Positions 1 to 9,025 of a stretch of 64,000 nt of DNA are shown here, piece after piece. The translations under genes and the position numbers were made by a program. How positions within the stretch are numbered: the stretch's first letter is position 1; each line of letters starts with the position of its first letter. The stretch lies in NCBI GenBank assembly GCA_910577685.1, contig CAJTOH010000014.1, positions 19,816 through 83,815 of the forward strand, given 5' to 3'. The notes under the pieces were generated by a model, which ran no database searches, was not told where the DNA came from, and worked only from the letters and a program-made list of their open reading frames with translations. The DNA comes from an uncultured Dorea sp. GTDB taxonomy: Bacteria > Bacillota > Clostridia > Lachnospirales > Lachnospiraceae.

Positions 1-27
1 AAAGAGTACGGTTTTATAAAAATGATA

Positions 28-70
28 TTGATAAATCCTCTCATACGGCTTGTGTGGGAGGATTTATCAA
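28..70. repeat. Perfect inverted repeat, possible leader hairpin
   Basis: Arms of 13 bases at 28-40 and 58-70 are exact reverse complements around a 17-base loop. There is no following T-run, so it is not a clear intrinsic terminator. It lies just before the first gene and could be a leader structure, an operator, or the end of something outside the window. Confidence 0.55.
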
Positions 71-116
71 TAGAGTTGTGAATTAGAGTTAATTTGTGAT
101 GCGAGGAGGGATTAGA

Positions 117-3100
117 GTGAAGGTAAGGAGAATTTTAACGGCGGCCTTGCTGTGCGGCATCCTGTTTAGTAATACCGTACTGGCGCAGGAACCGGAAAAG
201 GAGGCGTTTGGTCAGACGAAGCAGGAGAATGAAGCAGCCGTCTGGGAGGAACAAGAGAAGAAGGAGAATGAGGCGGTCGGCCAGACGGAACAAGAGAAGA
301 AGGAGAATGAAGCGGTCGGCCAGACGGAACAAGAGAAGAAGGAGAATGAAGCGGTCGTTTGGGAGGAACAAGAAAAGAAGGAGAATGGAGCGGTCGTTCA
401 GGAGGAACAAGAACAAGAGAAACAAGAATCCGAAGAGACGATAGAAGAGACGGAAGAACCGTTGGGCGAGGCGGAAGGCGAATGGGCTTCTGTGGAAGTA
501 AAAGAACAGACTGTTGCAGACTTATCAGGTTTTACAAATACGTTGGAGAATCTGCCTGTATACGGGAAGGTCAGGAATTCTTATCTTAGCCCGACAGGAA
601 CGGGCTATCAGGCGGTATTGGTGGATGCAAAGATACATATTCTGGATTTTGATAAGGAATGGAATCCGACGTCGGAAAAAACTTTGGACTATGAACTTCC
701 CATATTTGGCGGGTATTATTCCGGTCAGACTTATAATTATCTTGTATTTGGCCAGAGCGGAACATCTGCGGGAGCGGAGATTTACCGGGTCGTAAAGTAC
801 GATAAGTCATTCCGGCGGATTGCCGCTCTTTCCGTTCCCTATGAGACATGCTTTACAAGCGTGCCTTTTGACGCCGGAAATGTATCCATTGCCGAATCAG
901 GAGACAATATGGTTGTGTATACGTCCCGGCACAGGCCGGACGGGCATCAGTCTAATATTGCGCTGCGGATTAATACGGCTTCAATGACAATCAGCAATAA
1001 TTACGGCATGATAGATTTTCCGGACGTCCATGTGAGCCATTCCTTCCGGCAGATTGTCAAATATGACGGCAGCGTCCCGATATACGCAGATTTGGGAGAC
1101 GCAGCCCCCAGAGCGGTATGTCTGCAGCAGGGAGCAGGTATGTTCACATCTATGCTGGATATCGAAGGCCAATATGGCGATAACGTAACCAATACGGATG
1201 TTTCAGGCATGGAGGTTACAGATACGGGATATCTTGTCGTAGGGACGCAGATAAGAAATTATTGTAATAATATTTACCTGTCTTATGTAAAAAAGGGAGA
1301 GTCCGCCGCAAAAGTAACTTGGCTTACAACAAGTACGTCTTACAAGTATTCCAACGCATGCAATGCGAAAATAATTAAGGTGTCGGACGGAATCTATGCA
1401 GTCATGTGGAATTGTTTTGATAATGGTGAAAAAGTGAATTATGTTATGGTAAATGGAAAAGGAGAGCCAATCAGTGCGTTGAAAACCTGTTACGGCGCAG
1501 AATTGACGCAGTGTGAACCGATTTTGGACAATGGGAAGATAACTTGGATAAAATATACCAACGGAGTGAGAAAGATCTGCTCTCTGACCGATCTTGCCTG
1601 TACAGGGACTTTTGAATGGAATGATACTTATGTTTCTCCGGTAGATCCTTGGGACGGAACAATAGACACAGGATGGTATCAGGATGGAAAGAAAGAATTT
1701 ACCTTAAGCAGCCCGTCGCAGCTTGCAGGGCTGGCGAAGCTTGTCAACGAAGGAAATACGTTTGAAGGAAAGAAGGTTCTGCTGGGGAAGGATATGTTTT
1801 TTAATGAAGCAGATTCCGGTAAGAATACATGGATTCCGATCGCATCTGTCGAGGGGAAGACCTTCGAAGGCGTTTTTGACGGGCAGGGGCGCAGTCTCTA
1901 TAATTTCTATGGCGGCGGATTATTTGGGACCATCGGTGAAAAAGGCGTGGTTAAGGCGGTGCAGGTAAGCCAGGGTTACATAGAAGGAGCCGCTATCGCA
2001 CGGCAGAATAACGGATGGATTCTTTTCTGCCGGAATAACAGCCTTGTATATGGCAGCGACCACTCAGCGGGAATCTGTAGCGAGAATCTGAATCTGGTGT
2101 ATGGCTGCGGCAACAGCGGGATTATAGACGGAAGAGATGCGGCGGGTATTGTCAGCAATAACCGAAGCGTTGCCGCAACGATAGATTCTTGTTGGAATCA
2201 GGGGTATGTGGGTGGATTGGGATTTGACGTAGCAGGTATTGCATCATCGAATTATGGATGGGTCTATGACTGTTATAATGCGGGAACAATTTCGGGAATA
2301 TATATGGTGAACAATGCGAAGAACGTCGGCGGGATCGTAGGCTCACTGTCAACCGGAACAAGTGATATGGACAGAATATATAGCTGCTATAATACAGGAT
2401 ATCTGGATATTGATACGGAACGGACTCTGTGGAGAGATACTATTTGCGGAAATGCAGACCAGGATTGTATAAAAAATGTATATTCCATTTTCTCCGTTCA
2501 TAACCGGTATGCCGCAGAAGTGACCAATGAGGAGTTAAAAGCGTCAGGTATGATCGAGAGGCTCCGGGGAGATAAAATTATCGAAAAGTGGTGTGCGGAT
2601 AAAGACAATCTGAACGGAGGACAGGTCATTCCTATTGCGCAGCAGGATATGAAGGATGGTGTCTATAAGATGCTTCCTGACGTGTGGGATCCGGTTACGG
2701 AGGTAAGTATTGATCTTGCGGATGGGGAATACCAGTTAAGGGCTTATTCTTCCGCATATTACGGAGTAGATTATGTCAGCGCTGTGTACAGTTCTAATTC
2801 GGATATCTTGTCTATTGATAAGAAGGGAAAGATAATTCCAAAGAAAACGGGGACTGCAACGGTTCGGGTCACCTTTGAAGAGTCGGAGTATGGGAAGGAG
2901 ACCGGATTCGATGTGAAAGTGACGATTACAGGGACAGAGGCAGAGGTTATGCGCGGGGATGTGAACGGAGATAAGAAGATTGATTTGATAGATCTGATGA
3001 TGTGCCTGAATCATGTATCGAAGAAGAAATTGCTGGAAGGAGGGAATTTTTCGGCGGCGGACGTCGATGGGAATAAGGAAGTGAATCTGGTGGATCTGAT

Positions 3101-3143
3101 GCGGATACTGAATTATGTCAGCAAGAAGAGTAATAAATTATAA
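117..3143 (+). CDS. Secreted dockerin-like multidomain protein with GLUG and Ig-like modules
   Basis: This is a secreted or surface protein of about 1008 residues. I place the start at GTG 117 because AGGAGGG at 104-110 lies six bases before it; an in-frame start at 96 would put that ribosome binding site inside the gene. The order is a signal peptide (1 to about 23, ending near VLAQ), a charged linker with 13-residue tandem repeats (45-96), a beta-rich module (about 140-510), glycine-rich GLUG-like repeats (about 530-740), a bacterial Ig-like BIG2 region (about 860-940), and a dockerin-type tail (about 945-1005) with two calcium-loop-like repeats containing DVNGDKKID and DVDGNKEVN. Dockerin-like tails usually dock on cohesins, but no cohesin is seen here. 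The ligand is unknown. It converges on a related gene, and its middle and C-terminal modules match that protein. Confidence 0.8.
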   Translation: MKVRRILTAALLCGILFSNTVLAQEPEKEAFGQTKQENEAAVWEEQEKKENEAVGQTEQEKKENEAVGQTEQEKKENEAVVWEEQEKKENGAVVQEEQEQEKQESEETIEETEEPLGEAEGEWASVEVKEQTVADLSGFTNTLENLPVYGKVRNSYLSPTGTGYQAVLVDAKIHILDFDKEWNPTSEKTLDYELPIFGGYYSGQTYNYLVFGQSGTSAGAEIYRVVKYDKSFRRIAALSVPYETCFTSVPFDAGNVSIAESGDNMVVYTSRHRPDGHQSNIALRINTASMTISNNYGMIDFPDVHVSHSFRQIVKYDGSVPIYADLGDAAPRAVCLQQGAGMFTSMLDIEGQYGDNVTNTDVSGMEVTDTGYLVVGTQIRNYCNNIYLSYVKKGESAAKVTWLTTSTSYKYSNACNAKIIKVSDGIYAVMWNCFDNGEKVNYVMVNGKGEPISALKTCYGAELTQCEPILDNGKITWIKYTNGVRKICSLTDLACTGTFEWNDTYVSPVDPWDGTIDTGWYQDGKKEFTLSSPSQLAGLAKLVNEGNTFEGKKVLLGKDMFFNEADSGKNTWIPIASVEGKTFEGVFDGQGRSLYNFYGGGLFGTIGEKGVVKAVQVSQGYIEGAAIARQNNGWILFCRNNSLVYGSDHSAGICSENLNLVYGCGNSGIIDGRDAAGIVSNNRSVAATIDSCWNQGYVGGLGFDVAGIASSNYGWVYDCYNAGTISGIYMVNNAKNVGGIVGSLSTGTSDMDRIYSCYNTGYLDIDTERTLWRDTICGNADQDCIKNVYSIFSVHNRYAAEVTNEELKASGMIERLRGDKIIEKWCADKDNLNGGQVIPIAQQDMKDGVYKMLPDVWDPVTEVSIDLADGEYQLRAYSSAYYGVDYVSAVYSSNSDILSIDKKGKIIPKKTGTATVRVTFEESEYGKETGFDVKVTITGTEAEVMRGDVNGDKKIDLIDLMMCLNHVSKKKLLEGGNFSAADVDGNKEVNLVDLMRILNYVSKKSNKL
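249..404 (+). repeat. 39-bp tandem repeat, four units, within the first secreted protein
   Basis: Units begin at 249, 288, 327 and 366, with a degenerate fifth from about 405. Each encodes a 13-residue unit close to EQEKKENEAVGQT. The exact 39-base period keeps the frame, so copy number can change without breaking the protein. It forms a charged, probably helical linker between the signal peptide and the folded part. Confidence 0.85.
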
Positions 3144-3154
3144 TCATTTAGCTC

Positions 3155-3190
3155 AAAAAAATCCTTAACCAATTGGAGAAGGATTTTTTT
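3155..3190. terminator. Bidirectional intrinsic terminator between convergent genes
   Basis: A 12-base stem (3155-3166 with 3179-3190) has an A-run on its left arm and a T-run on its right arm. Each strand therefore reads as a hairpin followed by U residues. It is placed to stop both convergent dockerin-like genes. Confidence 0.85.
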
Positions 3191-3200
3191 GCGTTATTGG

Positions 3201-6200
3201 TCAGATCTCCGTGCTCTTTTTACTTACATAATTCAAGATTTTCATCAAGTCAATCAGGGTTACGGCTCCATTTCCATCCACATCCGCCGCAAGGAACGCG
3301 TCATCCTTCAAAATACTCTTTTTCGCAACATGGTTCAGGCACATCATCAAATCGCGGAGATTAACAGCCCCGTCGTTGTTAATGTCCCCTTTGGTACGGA
3401 CATTTAACCCAAATGGATTGACAGCATAGATGACAGGCGGATTGTTCCGGGACGTGAACCAACGGATCAGGCCATCCCCGCATTTTTCAGGCTTGCAGTC
3501 GGATAACCGCATATCTCTTTGCACAATGCCGGAAGTCATATTCCCGCTTCCGTCAATAGTCGCCATTTTCGTGTGTACTTCCGTCCCATTGCCAGAGGCT
3601 TCTTCCCACATCACAAGGAATTGATCTTCCCCGATCTTGATTAGATGAGGGGTACGGACGTTAAAGTCCTGATTTTCGTCATACTGAGTCAGCCAGACTA
3701 CATTTGAACCTGACAGATTTTTATCCGTTACACTTATGAAAATATTCCTTTTGCCGAAAATGTTTATGTTTTCTGCCGTAAAGTCTACGGCATTTCCTGC
3801 AATGATACAGTTTTCCGAGGATAATTCAAAGCCGCCGATGGAAGCTCCTGTGTCGTTATGGCCAATGGCATTTCCTAATGTGACAGGAAGGGCATAGTTC
3901 ACTTTTGTGATATCCCCGCCATTCTCACATTGCGTAATCGAAATAGCTCTCGGATAAGCGTCGCCATGATCGACCCTGTACACATGGATGCCGTCAGTCT
4001 GAACGAACTGATTAAAGGAATGGCTGACATAACCTGACTGTGCAATATTCAGCACATCATAATAAGACTGTTCAACATTCATATTTTCTTCATTGATAAC
4101 ATATGTCATATTTGCCTGGTGATGTAATCCGTCTGTGGAAGCATACATTTCATGGCAGGTATGGATATATAATTTCCCGTTACTTTCTGCCATCCGCAGG
4201 GAACCTGCAGAAAACGGAATGTATGTGTTGGCGCCTTTGACGGAAACAGAAGCTATGCGTTTGAAGTCCTTGGAGTATTTGACGATCCGCATGACTTCGG
4301 CAGCATCGTCTTCCGTTGGATTATTCTGGCCGAAAACAAAATAATGATAATCCTTTCCGCTATAGAAACCGCCGAACAGGCCTAATTCCTTATTGATGGT
4401 CTTCTTGTCAGTAAGGCTGCCGTTATCGGTATATGTTTCGGCAACGATTTGCTCTCCACAACATTCAACTCTTGTAAAGCTTCCGTTGGCGTTTGGAACA
4501 AGATAAGAGTTCGTTACCGTACTCCGTACGTTATAGTTATTGGCGGACATATTGTGGCTTGCCGTTCCGGCCGTGGCAACGATATTTTTAACCGGATCTT
4601 TGGCTGGCGGGTTCCCGCTTACTGTGATGTTATATTCGGCAGTCAGGCCCGTACTATTCTTAACGGTAATCGTGGCCTGACCTTTGCTCCAACCAAATAT
4701 CTTCCCTGACTGAGTGATGCTGGCCACCTTAGGATTGCCGGAAGACCAGATGAATTTTTCATCCACAGATCCGTTTGCGCTGGCAGTAAGCGTTAGGGTC
4801 TCCCCAATGTCGATTTTTGATTTTTCACCGCTGATTTCAATATGGGATGCATATGTCCACGGGAAATATTCATAGTAAAAATCATCTCCGGATTTTTCGA
4901 TGGCGGCAACGCCTCCCTTATATTCCATCAGTGAAAATACAGGATAATCTGTTTTGGCAAAGAACAACTCATTCCCGGTACTCAGATCATATTCAGCAAT
5001 GGTGGAATTATCCTTAAATGCAATGATGGAATTCGTTGCTTTGCGGTAAACCGTCCTTGTTCCTACGCTGGCACGGGAATCAAAATCTCCGTCTTCCTTA
5101 TTATTGCGCGCTAAGAAAAGGATTCTCGTATCAGAAGGAGCAGAAGGGGAATATTTGTTTGAATCCCAGATGCTTAAGCCTGAATGAAACGTAGAATCCA
5201 CACATAGGTATTGGTCTCCTAACATGCCGACCTGATCCTGACGTTCAAACCAATATGACTGGCACACATATATCAAGACAGACTCGTCGCAGGATATGGT
5301 ATTTCCGGATACATTACCGGCTCGAAGGGCGTTCATATCATGGTCGAATCCCCAATAAACCCAATTGGCATAGCCTTCGAAATAAAAATTGCCGTTTTTA
5401 CTGTCGAACCCGGCGAAGCTGTAGATCTCCTGAGAGGTATCTGTCTGTGACAGAAGGCTGCCGGAAGATGAGAGAAGATAAATGTTATATCGATTGTCTC
5501 TATAACCTGCCAAATAAATTCTGCCGGAAGGATCCGCCCCTATGACAGATACGGCATGTTCAAATTCAAAGGTATTTTCAACGGATCTTGCTAACAGATT
5601 ATATACAATGATGACGGAACTTCCCGTATAGTTTCTCTGAAGGACATAAAGCCTGTCATTTGCTGCATAAACATCGGTCAACCTGTCAAAGGTATGTATG
5701 ACGGACGACTGTTGTGTATCCGTAGCGTAAAATGACAGGACTCTGTCATTCAGGAAATAGATTCCCCCTAGGTTTTCGCATGGGATCTGCCTGCATATAT
5801 TACTGTATTGGATGGTGGTTTCGTCCAGTGGGACCGAGTTGCCCGTCAGGCTTTTACTCCTTTTTGTATTTGGGGTTTTGCTTGCCAGTTCATAGTCTTG
5901 TGATGGAGAAGGCTGATTTATAAGCAGCCCGTCTTCAGGATTTTTTAGTATGATTTCTTCCATGTTGGCTTCTTCGGGTGGGATTAATTCTTCATCCGGT
6001 TCATTTTTATCTTTATCTTCCTGTGTTTTTGCTCCGTCTTCGGCAGTGGATTCGATGATATCTTTTTCCAAGGGATTTGTCTGAGTATCTTCCTCATTTA
6101 TGATATTCTCCTGGGCTTCCGGGGGAATGTCAGGGATCGAATCCTGTGCGCAAACGATGCAGCCGTTTGTTGCGGTTAGTGAAACTGTAAGTATCCAGAC

Positions 6201-6218
6201 CGCTAGTTTTTTCTTCAT
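3201..6218 (-). CDS. Secreted dockerin-like protein with BIG2 domain, related to its convergent neighbour
   Basis: The product is 1005 residues. The start is ATG at 6216-6218, preceded on its strand by GGAGG. A signal peptide (about 1-24) is followed by an acidic linker (about 25-110), a repeat-rich region that looks like a beta-propeller (about 130-440), a BIG2 Ig-like domain (about 456-533), a module shared with the convergent neighbour (about 560-930, with similar segments such as the FGGFYSGKDYHYFVFGQ stretch), and a dockerin-type tail (about 943-1004) with loops like DINNDGAVN and DVDGNGAVT. It is probably exported and cell-associated or part of a complex. No catalytic domain is recognised. 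The shared modules in a different order suggest duplication followed by module shuffling. Confidence 0.8.
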   Translation of the reverse strand: MKKKLAVWILTVSLTATNGCIVCAQDSIPDIPPEAQENIINEEDTQTNPLEKDIIESTAEDGAKTQEDKDKNEPDEELIPPEEANMEEIILKNPEDGLLINQPSPSQDYELASKTPNTKRSKSLTGNSVPLDETTIQYSNICRQIPCENLGGIYFLNDRVLSFYATDTQQSSVIHTFDRLTDVYAANDRLYVLQRNYTGSSVIIVYNLLARSVENTFEFEHAVSVIGADPSGRIYLAGYRDNRYNIYLLSSSGSLLSQTDTSQEIYSFAGFDSKNGNFYFEGYANWVYWGFDHDMNALRAGNVSGNTISCDESVLIYVCQSYWFERQDQVGMLGDQYLCVDSTFHSGLSIWDSNKYSPSAPSDTRILFLARNNKEDGDFDSRASVGTRTVYRKATNSIIAFKDNSTIAEYDLSTGNELFFAKTDYPVFSLMEYKGGVAAIEKSGDDFYYEYFPWTYASHIEISGEKSKIDIGETLTLTASANGSVDEKFIWSSGNPKVASITQSGKIFGWSKGQATITVKNSTGLTAEYNITVSGNPPAKDPVKNIVATAGTASHNMSANNYNVRSTVTNSYLVPNANGSFTRVECCGEQIVAETYTDNGSLTDKKTINKELGLFGGFYSGKDYHYFVFGQNNPTEDDAAEVMRIVKYSKDFKRIASVSVKGANTYIPFSAGSLRMAESNGKLYIHTCHEMYASTDGLHHQANMTYVINEENMNVEQSYYDVLNIAQSGYVSHSFNQFVQTDGIHVYRVDHGDAYPRAISITQCENGGDITKVNYALPVTLGNAIGHNDTGASIGGFELSSENCIIAGNAVDFTAENINIFGKRNIFISVTDKNLSGSNVVWLTQYDENQDFNVRTPHLIKIGEDQFLVMWEEASGNGTEVHTKMATIDGSGNMTSGIVQRDMRLSDCKPEKCGDGLIRWFTSRNNPPVIYAVNPFGLNVRTKGDINNDGAVNLRDLMMCLNHVAKKSILKDDAFLAADVDGNGAVTLIDLMKILNYVSKKSTEI

Positions 6219-6563
6219 GGGTGTTTTTCCTCCTAATTGTACTCTTTTTAATTTATTATAATTCTTTATGAACTATTGGTCAATAGTTAATCCCTTTATA
6301 GTTCCTGATAGGAAGAAGTGGAAACTCCATTATTTTTCCGGATTTTCCGGTATAATGCTTTGCAGACGGAGGTGGACAGACGCGGCGATAAATATTTATT
6401 ATAATAGAGAATTTCTATAAATAATATTATTCATAGAAAATGTGCAAAGTATACAAAAATAAATTTTCTGTTTGTATACCAATGACCATGAAAAATATGT
6501 CAAAAAAGATAAAATAATAATGTGTGAAATGCATAATCTAAGAAAGGATATGGAGAGGATGAG
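6219..6563. other. Intergenic region between divergent genes with an inverted repeat
   Basis: This AT-rich gap of 345 bases separates a leftward secreted-protein gene from the rightward transporter operon. It holds an inverted repeat with 9-base arms GTATACAAA (6449-6457) and TTTGTATAC (6471-6479). That is a plausible operator for the transporter operon. I saw no convincing -35/-10 pair and no small gene. Confidence 0.45.
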
Positions 6564-7226
6564 ATGTTTAAGGTAAGCTATTTTTTAGAAGTTCTCCCTA
6601 TAATCGCAAGTAAGGTTGACGTCACCTTTCAGCTGACGGTTGTAGCTACGATATTTGCGCTGCTGGTGGGAGTCATCATCGCCATAATCGGCTATTACAA
6701 GATTCCGGCCTTGTATCAGTTTACACGGATGTACGTTTCCATCATGAGAGGAACTCCGATTGTGGCGCAGTTGTACTTTTTCTATTATGGAATTGCCCTC
6801 TACAGCGCTTTCGTCCGCGATATGACGCCGCTGATTGCGGTTGCGGTGGTGATGAGTCTGAATATGGGAGCCTTTATGTCCGAGAGTATCAGAGGCGCGC
6901 TGCTTTCTGTGGACGAGGGGCAGAAAGAAGCTGCATATTCGCTGGGAATGACGAATCTGCAGTTGGTGTGGAGGATTATTATTCCTCAGGCGGTCCGCGT
7001 CGCCCTTCCGCCCTTGTTCAATGACATTATCAACCTGATAAAGCAGACGTCGCTGGCCTTTATGCTGGGCGTTCCGGATATTATGGGCGCCGCTAAGATA
7101 GAGGGGGCAAGGACCTTCCGGTACTTTGAGATTTATGCGGCGGTAATGCTTATTTACTGGGTGATTATATTTATTCTTGGATTGGTACATAAGGTTTTGG
7201 AGAAGAAATGCGCGACCATGTATTAG
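6564..7226 (+). CDS. Polar amino-acid ABC transporter permease
   Basis: This is a 220-residue integral membrane protein of the His/Glu/Gln/Arg/opine permease family (HisM/GlnP type), with about five hydrophobic segments. The family EAA loop is visible near residues 115-145, where EGQKEAAYSLG is followed by IIPQAVRVALPP; this loop contacts the ATPase. It is the first gene of an operon with a binding protein and an ATPase just downstream. A single permease gene implies a homodimeric channel. The substrate is not determined by the sequence; the neighbouring M20 hydrolase suggests an amino acid or an N-acyl amino acid. Confidence 0.9.
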   Translation: MFKVSYFLEVLPIIASKVDVTFQLTVVATIFALLVGVIIAIIGYYKIPALYQFTRMYVSIMRGTPIVAQLYFFYYGIALYSAFVRDMTPLIAVAVVMSLNMGAFMSESIRGALLSVDEGQKEAAYSLGMTNLQLVWRIIIPQAVRVALPPLFNDIINLIKQTSLAFMLGVPDIMGAAKIEGARTFRYFEIYAAVMLIYWVIIFILGLVHKVLEKKCATMY

Positions 7227-7287
7227 GCGGAATCTTAAATAAGGCAACTTTTTAAGATATATTATGAAAAAGAGGAGAAGAAGAATT

Positions 7288-8163
7288 ATGAAAAGACGTT
7301 TGATAGCAGCATTATTAGTGACAGCGATGGCAATGACAATGGCCGCAGGATGTGGGAACAGTGATTCAGGGGATTCCGGAGATTCCGGAAAAGATAAGGC
7401 GAAGACAGAGAATGATGCGGAGGAAAACTCCGACGCAGATTCCGATACAGGATATTCAGACCGGAAGGTTACCCTTGTAACGTCAGGATCAGGAGAGCCG
7501 TATACGCTTCTTGCGGACGACGGGACTTGGACAGGGATTGACGCCGAGATGTGGGCAGAGATTGAGGAGCGTACCGGCTGGGAAGTAGATGTAAAACAGG
7601 CGGCGTTTGACGCCATGTGGGGCGAGCTTGACACGGCCCGCGCGGACGTAGTCGCCAACTGTACTGCCGTTAAGCCGGAGAGAGAAGAGAAGTACCATGC
7701 GACCATTCCGTATTATGGAGACGCCCAGTGTGTTATCGTCAACGAGGGAAGCAGCTATAAAACGGCGGAGGACTTGAAAGGCAAAGTTGTGGGATGCACC
7801 AACGGACAGGCGGCGCAGACGATTATAGAGGATCTTGGGGCTGAGATTGGTTTCGAAGTGAAGCTCTATGAGGACAGCGCAGTGGGCATGAACGACTTGA
7901 TGCTTGAAAGAATCGACGCTTATGCAAATACCACCACCAATGTAAATGCATTTATGCATAATAACGGCGAGGCTGATTTCCGTTTCTTTGAGGAGAACCT
8001 GCTGGCAAACAACGTGGCATATTTCCTTCCGAAGACGGACGAGGGCGAAGAACTGAAAGAAGAGCTTAATAAGGTGATTCAGGAAATGCTTGACGACGGT
8101 ACCATTGCCGGTATTACGGAGAAGTGGATGTTTGCTGATATGACACAGTTAATCCAGAAATAA
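7288..8163 (+). CDS. Amino-acid ABC transporter substrate-binding lipoprotein
   Basis: The protein belongs to the SBP_bac_3 family of periplasmic-type amino-acid receptors. I prefer the start at ATG 7288 (291 residues), which has GAGGAG about ten bases upstream; an in-frame ATG at 7264 would add eight very basic residues. The signal peptide ends in a lipobox-like AAGC, so the mature Cys is likely lipidated and membrane-anchored. A Ser/Asp/Gly-rich linker follows. The ligand-binding fold spans about residues 60-290. It lies between the permease and ATPase genes and should capture their substrate outside the cell. Confidence 0.9.
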   Translation: MKRRLIAALLVTAMAMTMAAGCGNSDSGDSGDSGKDKAKTENDAEENSDADSDTGYSDRKVTLVTSGSGEPYTLLADDGTWTGIDAEMWAEIEERTGWEVDVKQAAFDAMWGELDTARADVVANCTAVKPEREEKYHATIPYYGDAQCVIVNEGSSYKTAEDLKGKVVGCTNGQAAQTIIEDLGAEIGFEVKLYEDSAVGMNDLMLERIDAYANTTTNVNAFMHNNGEADFRFFEENLLANNVAYFLPKTDEGEELKEELNKVIQEMLDDGTIAGITEKWMFADMTQLIQK

Positions 8164-8190
8164 CAAAAAGTCAGGAAGATTGGGAATATT

Positions 8191-8949
8191 ATGGGAACAG
8201 AGACACAGATGGTGAAGATTGAACATCTTTATAAAGAATTTGATGCGGAAACAAAGGTACTTACGGATATCAATCTAACCATCAATAAAAATGAAGTGAT
8301 TGCTATACTTGGACCTTCGGGAACTGGAAAGTCAACGCTGCTTCGATGTCTGAACTATCTGACGGTGCCGACGAAAGGGCTGATTACCATCGGGGACGTT
8401 ACTGTGGACGCAAGCCGCCACTCCAAGAGAGACGTCATCGAGCTGCGGAGACATTCGTCAATGGTATTTCAGGGGTACAATCTATTCAAGAACAAGACGG
8501 CGCTTGAGAATGTCATGGAGGCTCTGACCGTGGTTCAGAAGAAATCAAGGGCTGAGGCCGAAAGGACGGCTCTTGCACTCCTTGAGAAGGTAGGCATGGG
8601 AGAGAGAAAAGATTTCTATCCCTCCAAGCTGTCCGGAGGCCAGCAGCAGCGTGTCGGGATTGCGCGCGCTCTTGCCGTGAATCCAAACGTAGTGCTGTTC
8701 GACGAGCCTACGTCTGCCTTGGACCCTGAGTTGGTAGGCGAGGTGCTCAATACGATTAAATCTCTGGCGGAGGACGGGACGACGATGATTCTGGTTACAC
8801 ATGAGATTGGATTTGCCAGAGAGGTGGCGACCCGAATATTGTTCATGGACGGCGGGCGTATCGCGGCGGACGGCACTCCGAAGGAAATAATCGACAACCC
8901 AGAGAATCCAAGGCTTAAGCAGTTCTTGAATTTTGTGAATCGTAAATAG
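8191..8949 (+). CDS. Polar amino-acid ABC transporter ATP-binding protein
   Basis: This 252-residue ATPase of the GlnQ/HisP family powers the transporter encoded by the two preceding genes. Walker A is GPSGTGKST near residue 40, the signature is LSGGQQQR, and Walker B is VVLFDEPTSALD. The switch histidine lies in LVTHEIG. Length and motif order are standard. The stop is followed by a strong hairpin at 8958-9006, so much transcription may end here. Confidence 0.95.
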   Translation: MGTETQMVKIEHLYKEFDAETKVLTDINLTINKNEVIAILGPSGTGKSTLLRCLNYLTVPTKGLITIGDVTVDASRHSKRDVIELRRHSSMVFQGYNLFKNKTALENVMEALTVVQKKSRAEAERTALALLEKVGMGERKDFYPSKLSGGQQQRVGIARALAVNPNVVLFDEPTSALDPELVGEVLNTIKSLAEDGTTMILVTHEIGFAREVATRILFMDGGRIAADGTPKEIIDNPENPRLKQFLNFVNRK

Positions 8950-8957
8950 TTAGGAGG

Positions 8958-9006
8958 AAGCTGTCGGGGAATGACTGGATCAGGCATTTCCGGGCGGCTT
9001 TTTCTG
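8958..9006 (+). terminator. Intrinsic terminator between transporter ATPase and amidohydrolase
   Basis: A roughly 16-pair stem (8958-8973 with 8985-9000, mostly Watson-Crick with some G-U) is followed by TTTC from 9001. The flanking T-run makes it a likely terminator. The downstream hydrolase would then depend on read-through or on its own promoter. Confidence 0.7.
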
Positions 9007-9025
9007 TAAAAAAGAGGTAAGTGAT

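Noticed and set aside
135..425. Leucine-rich minus-strand frame
   Set aside because: It is the complement of the 39-bp repeats and has no start context.
3173..3407. Short frames in the shared terminator region
   Set aside because: They overlap the terminator and the end of the leftward gene and look like chance frames.
6585..7706. Long open frame on the minus strand across the permease and binding-protein genes
   Set aside because: It lies antisense to two recognised genes, has an Arg/His-rich composition and matches no family.
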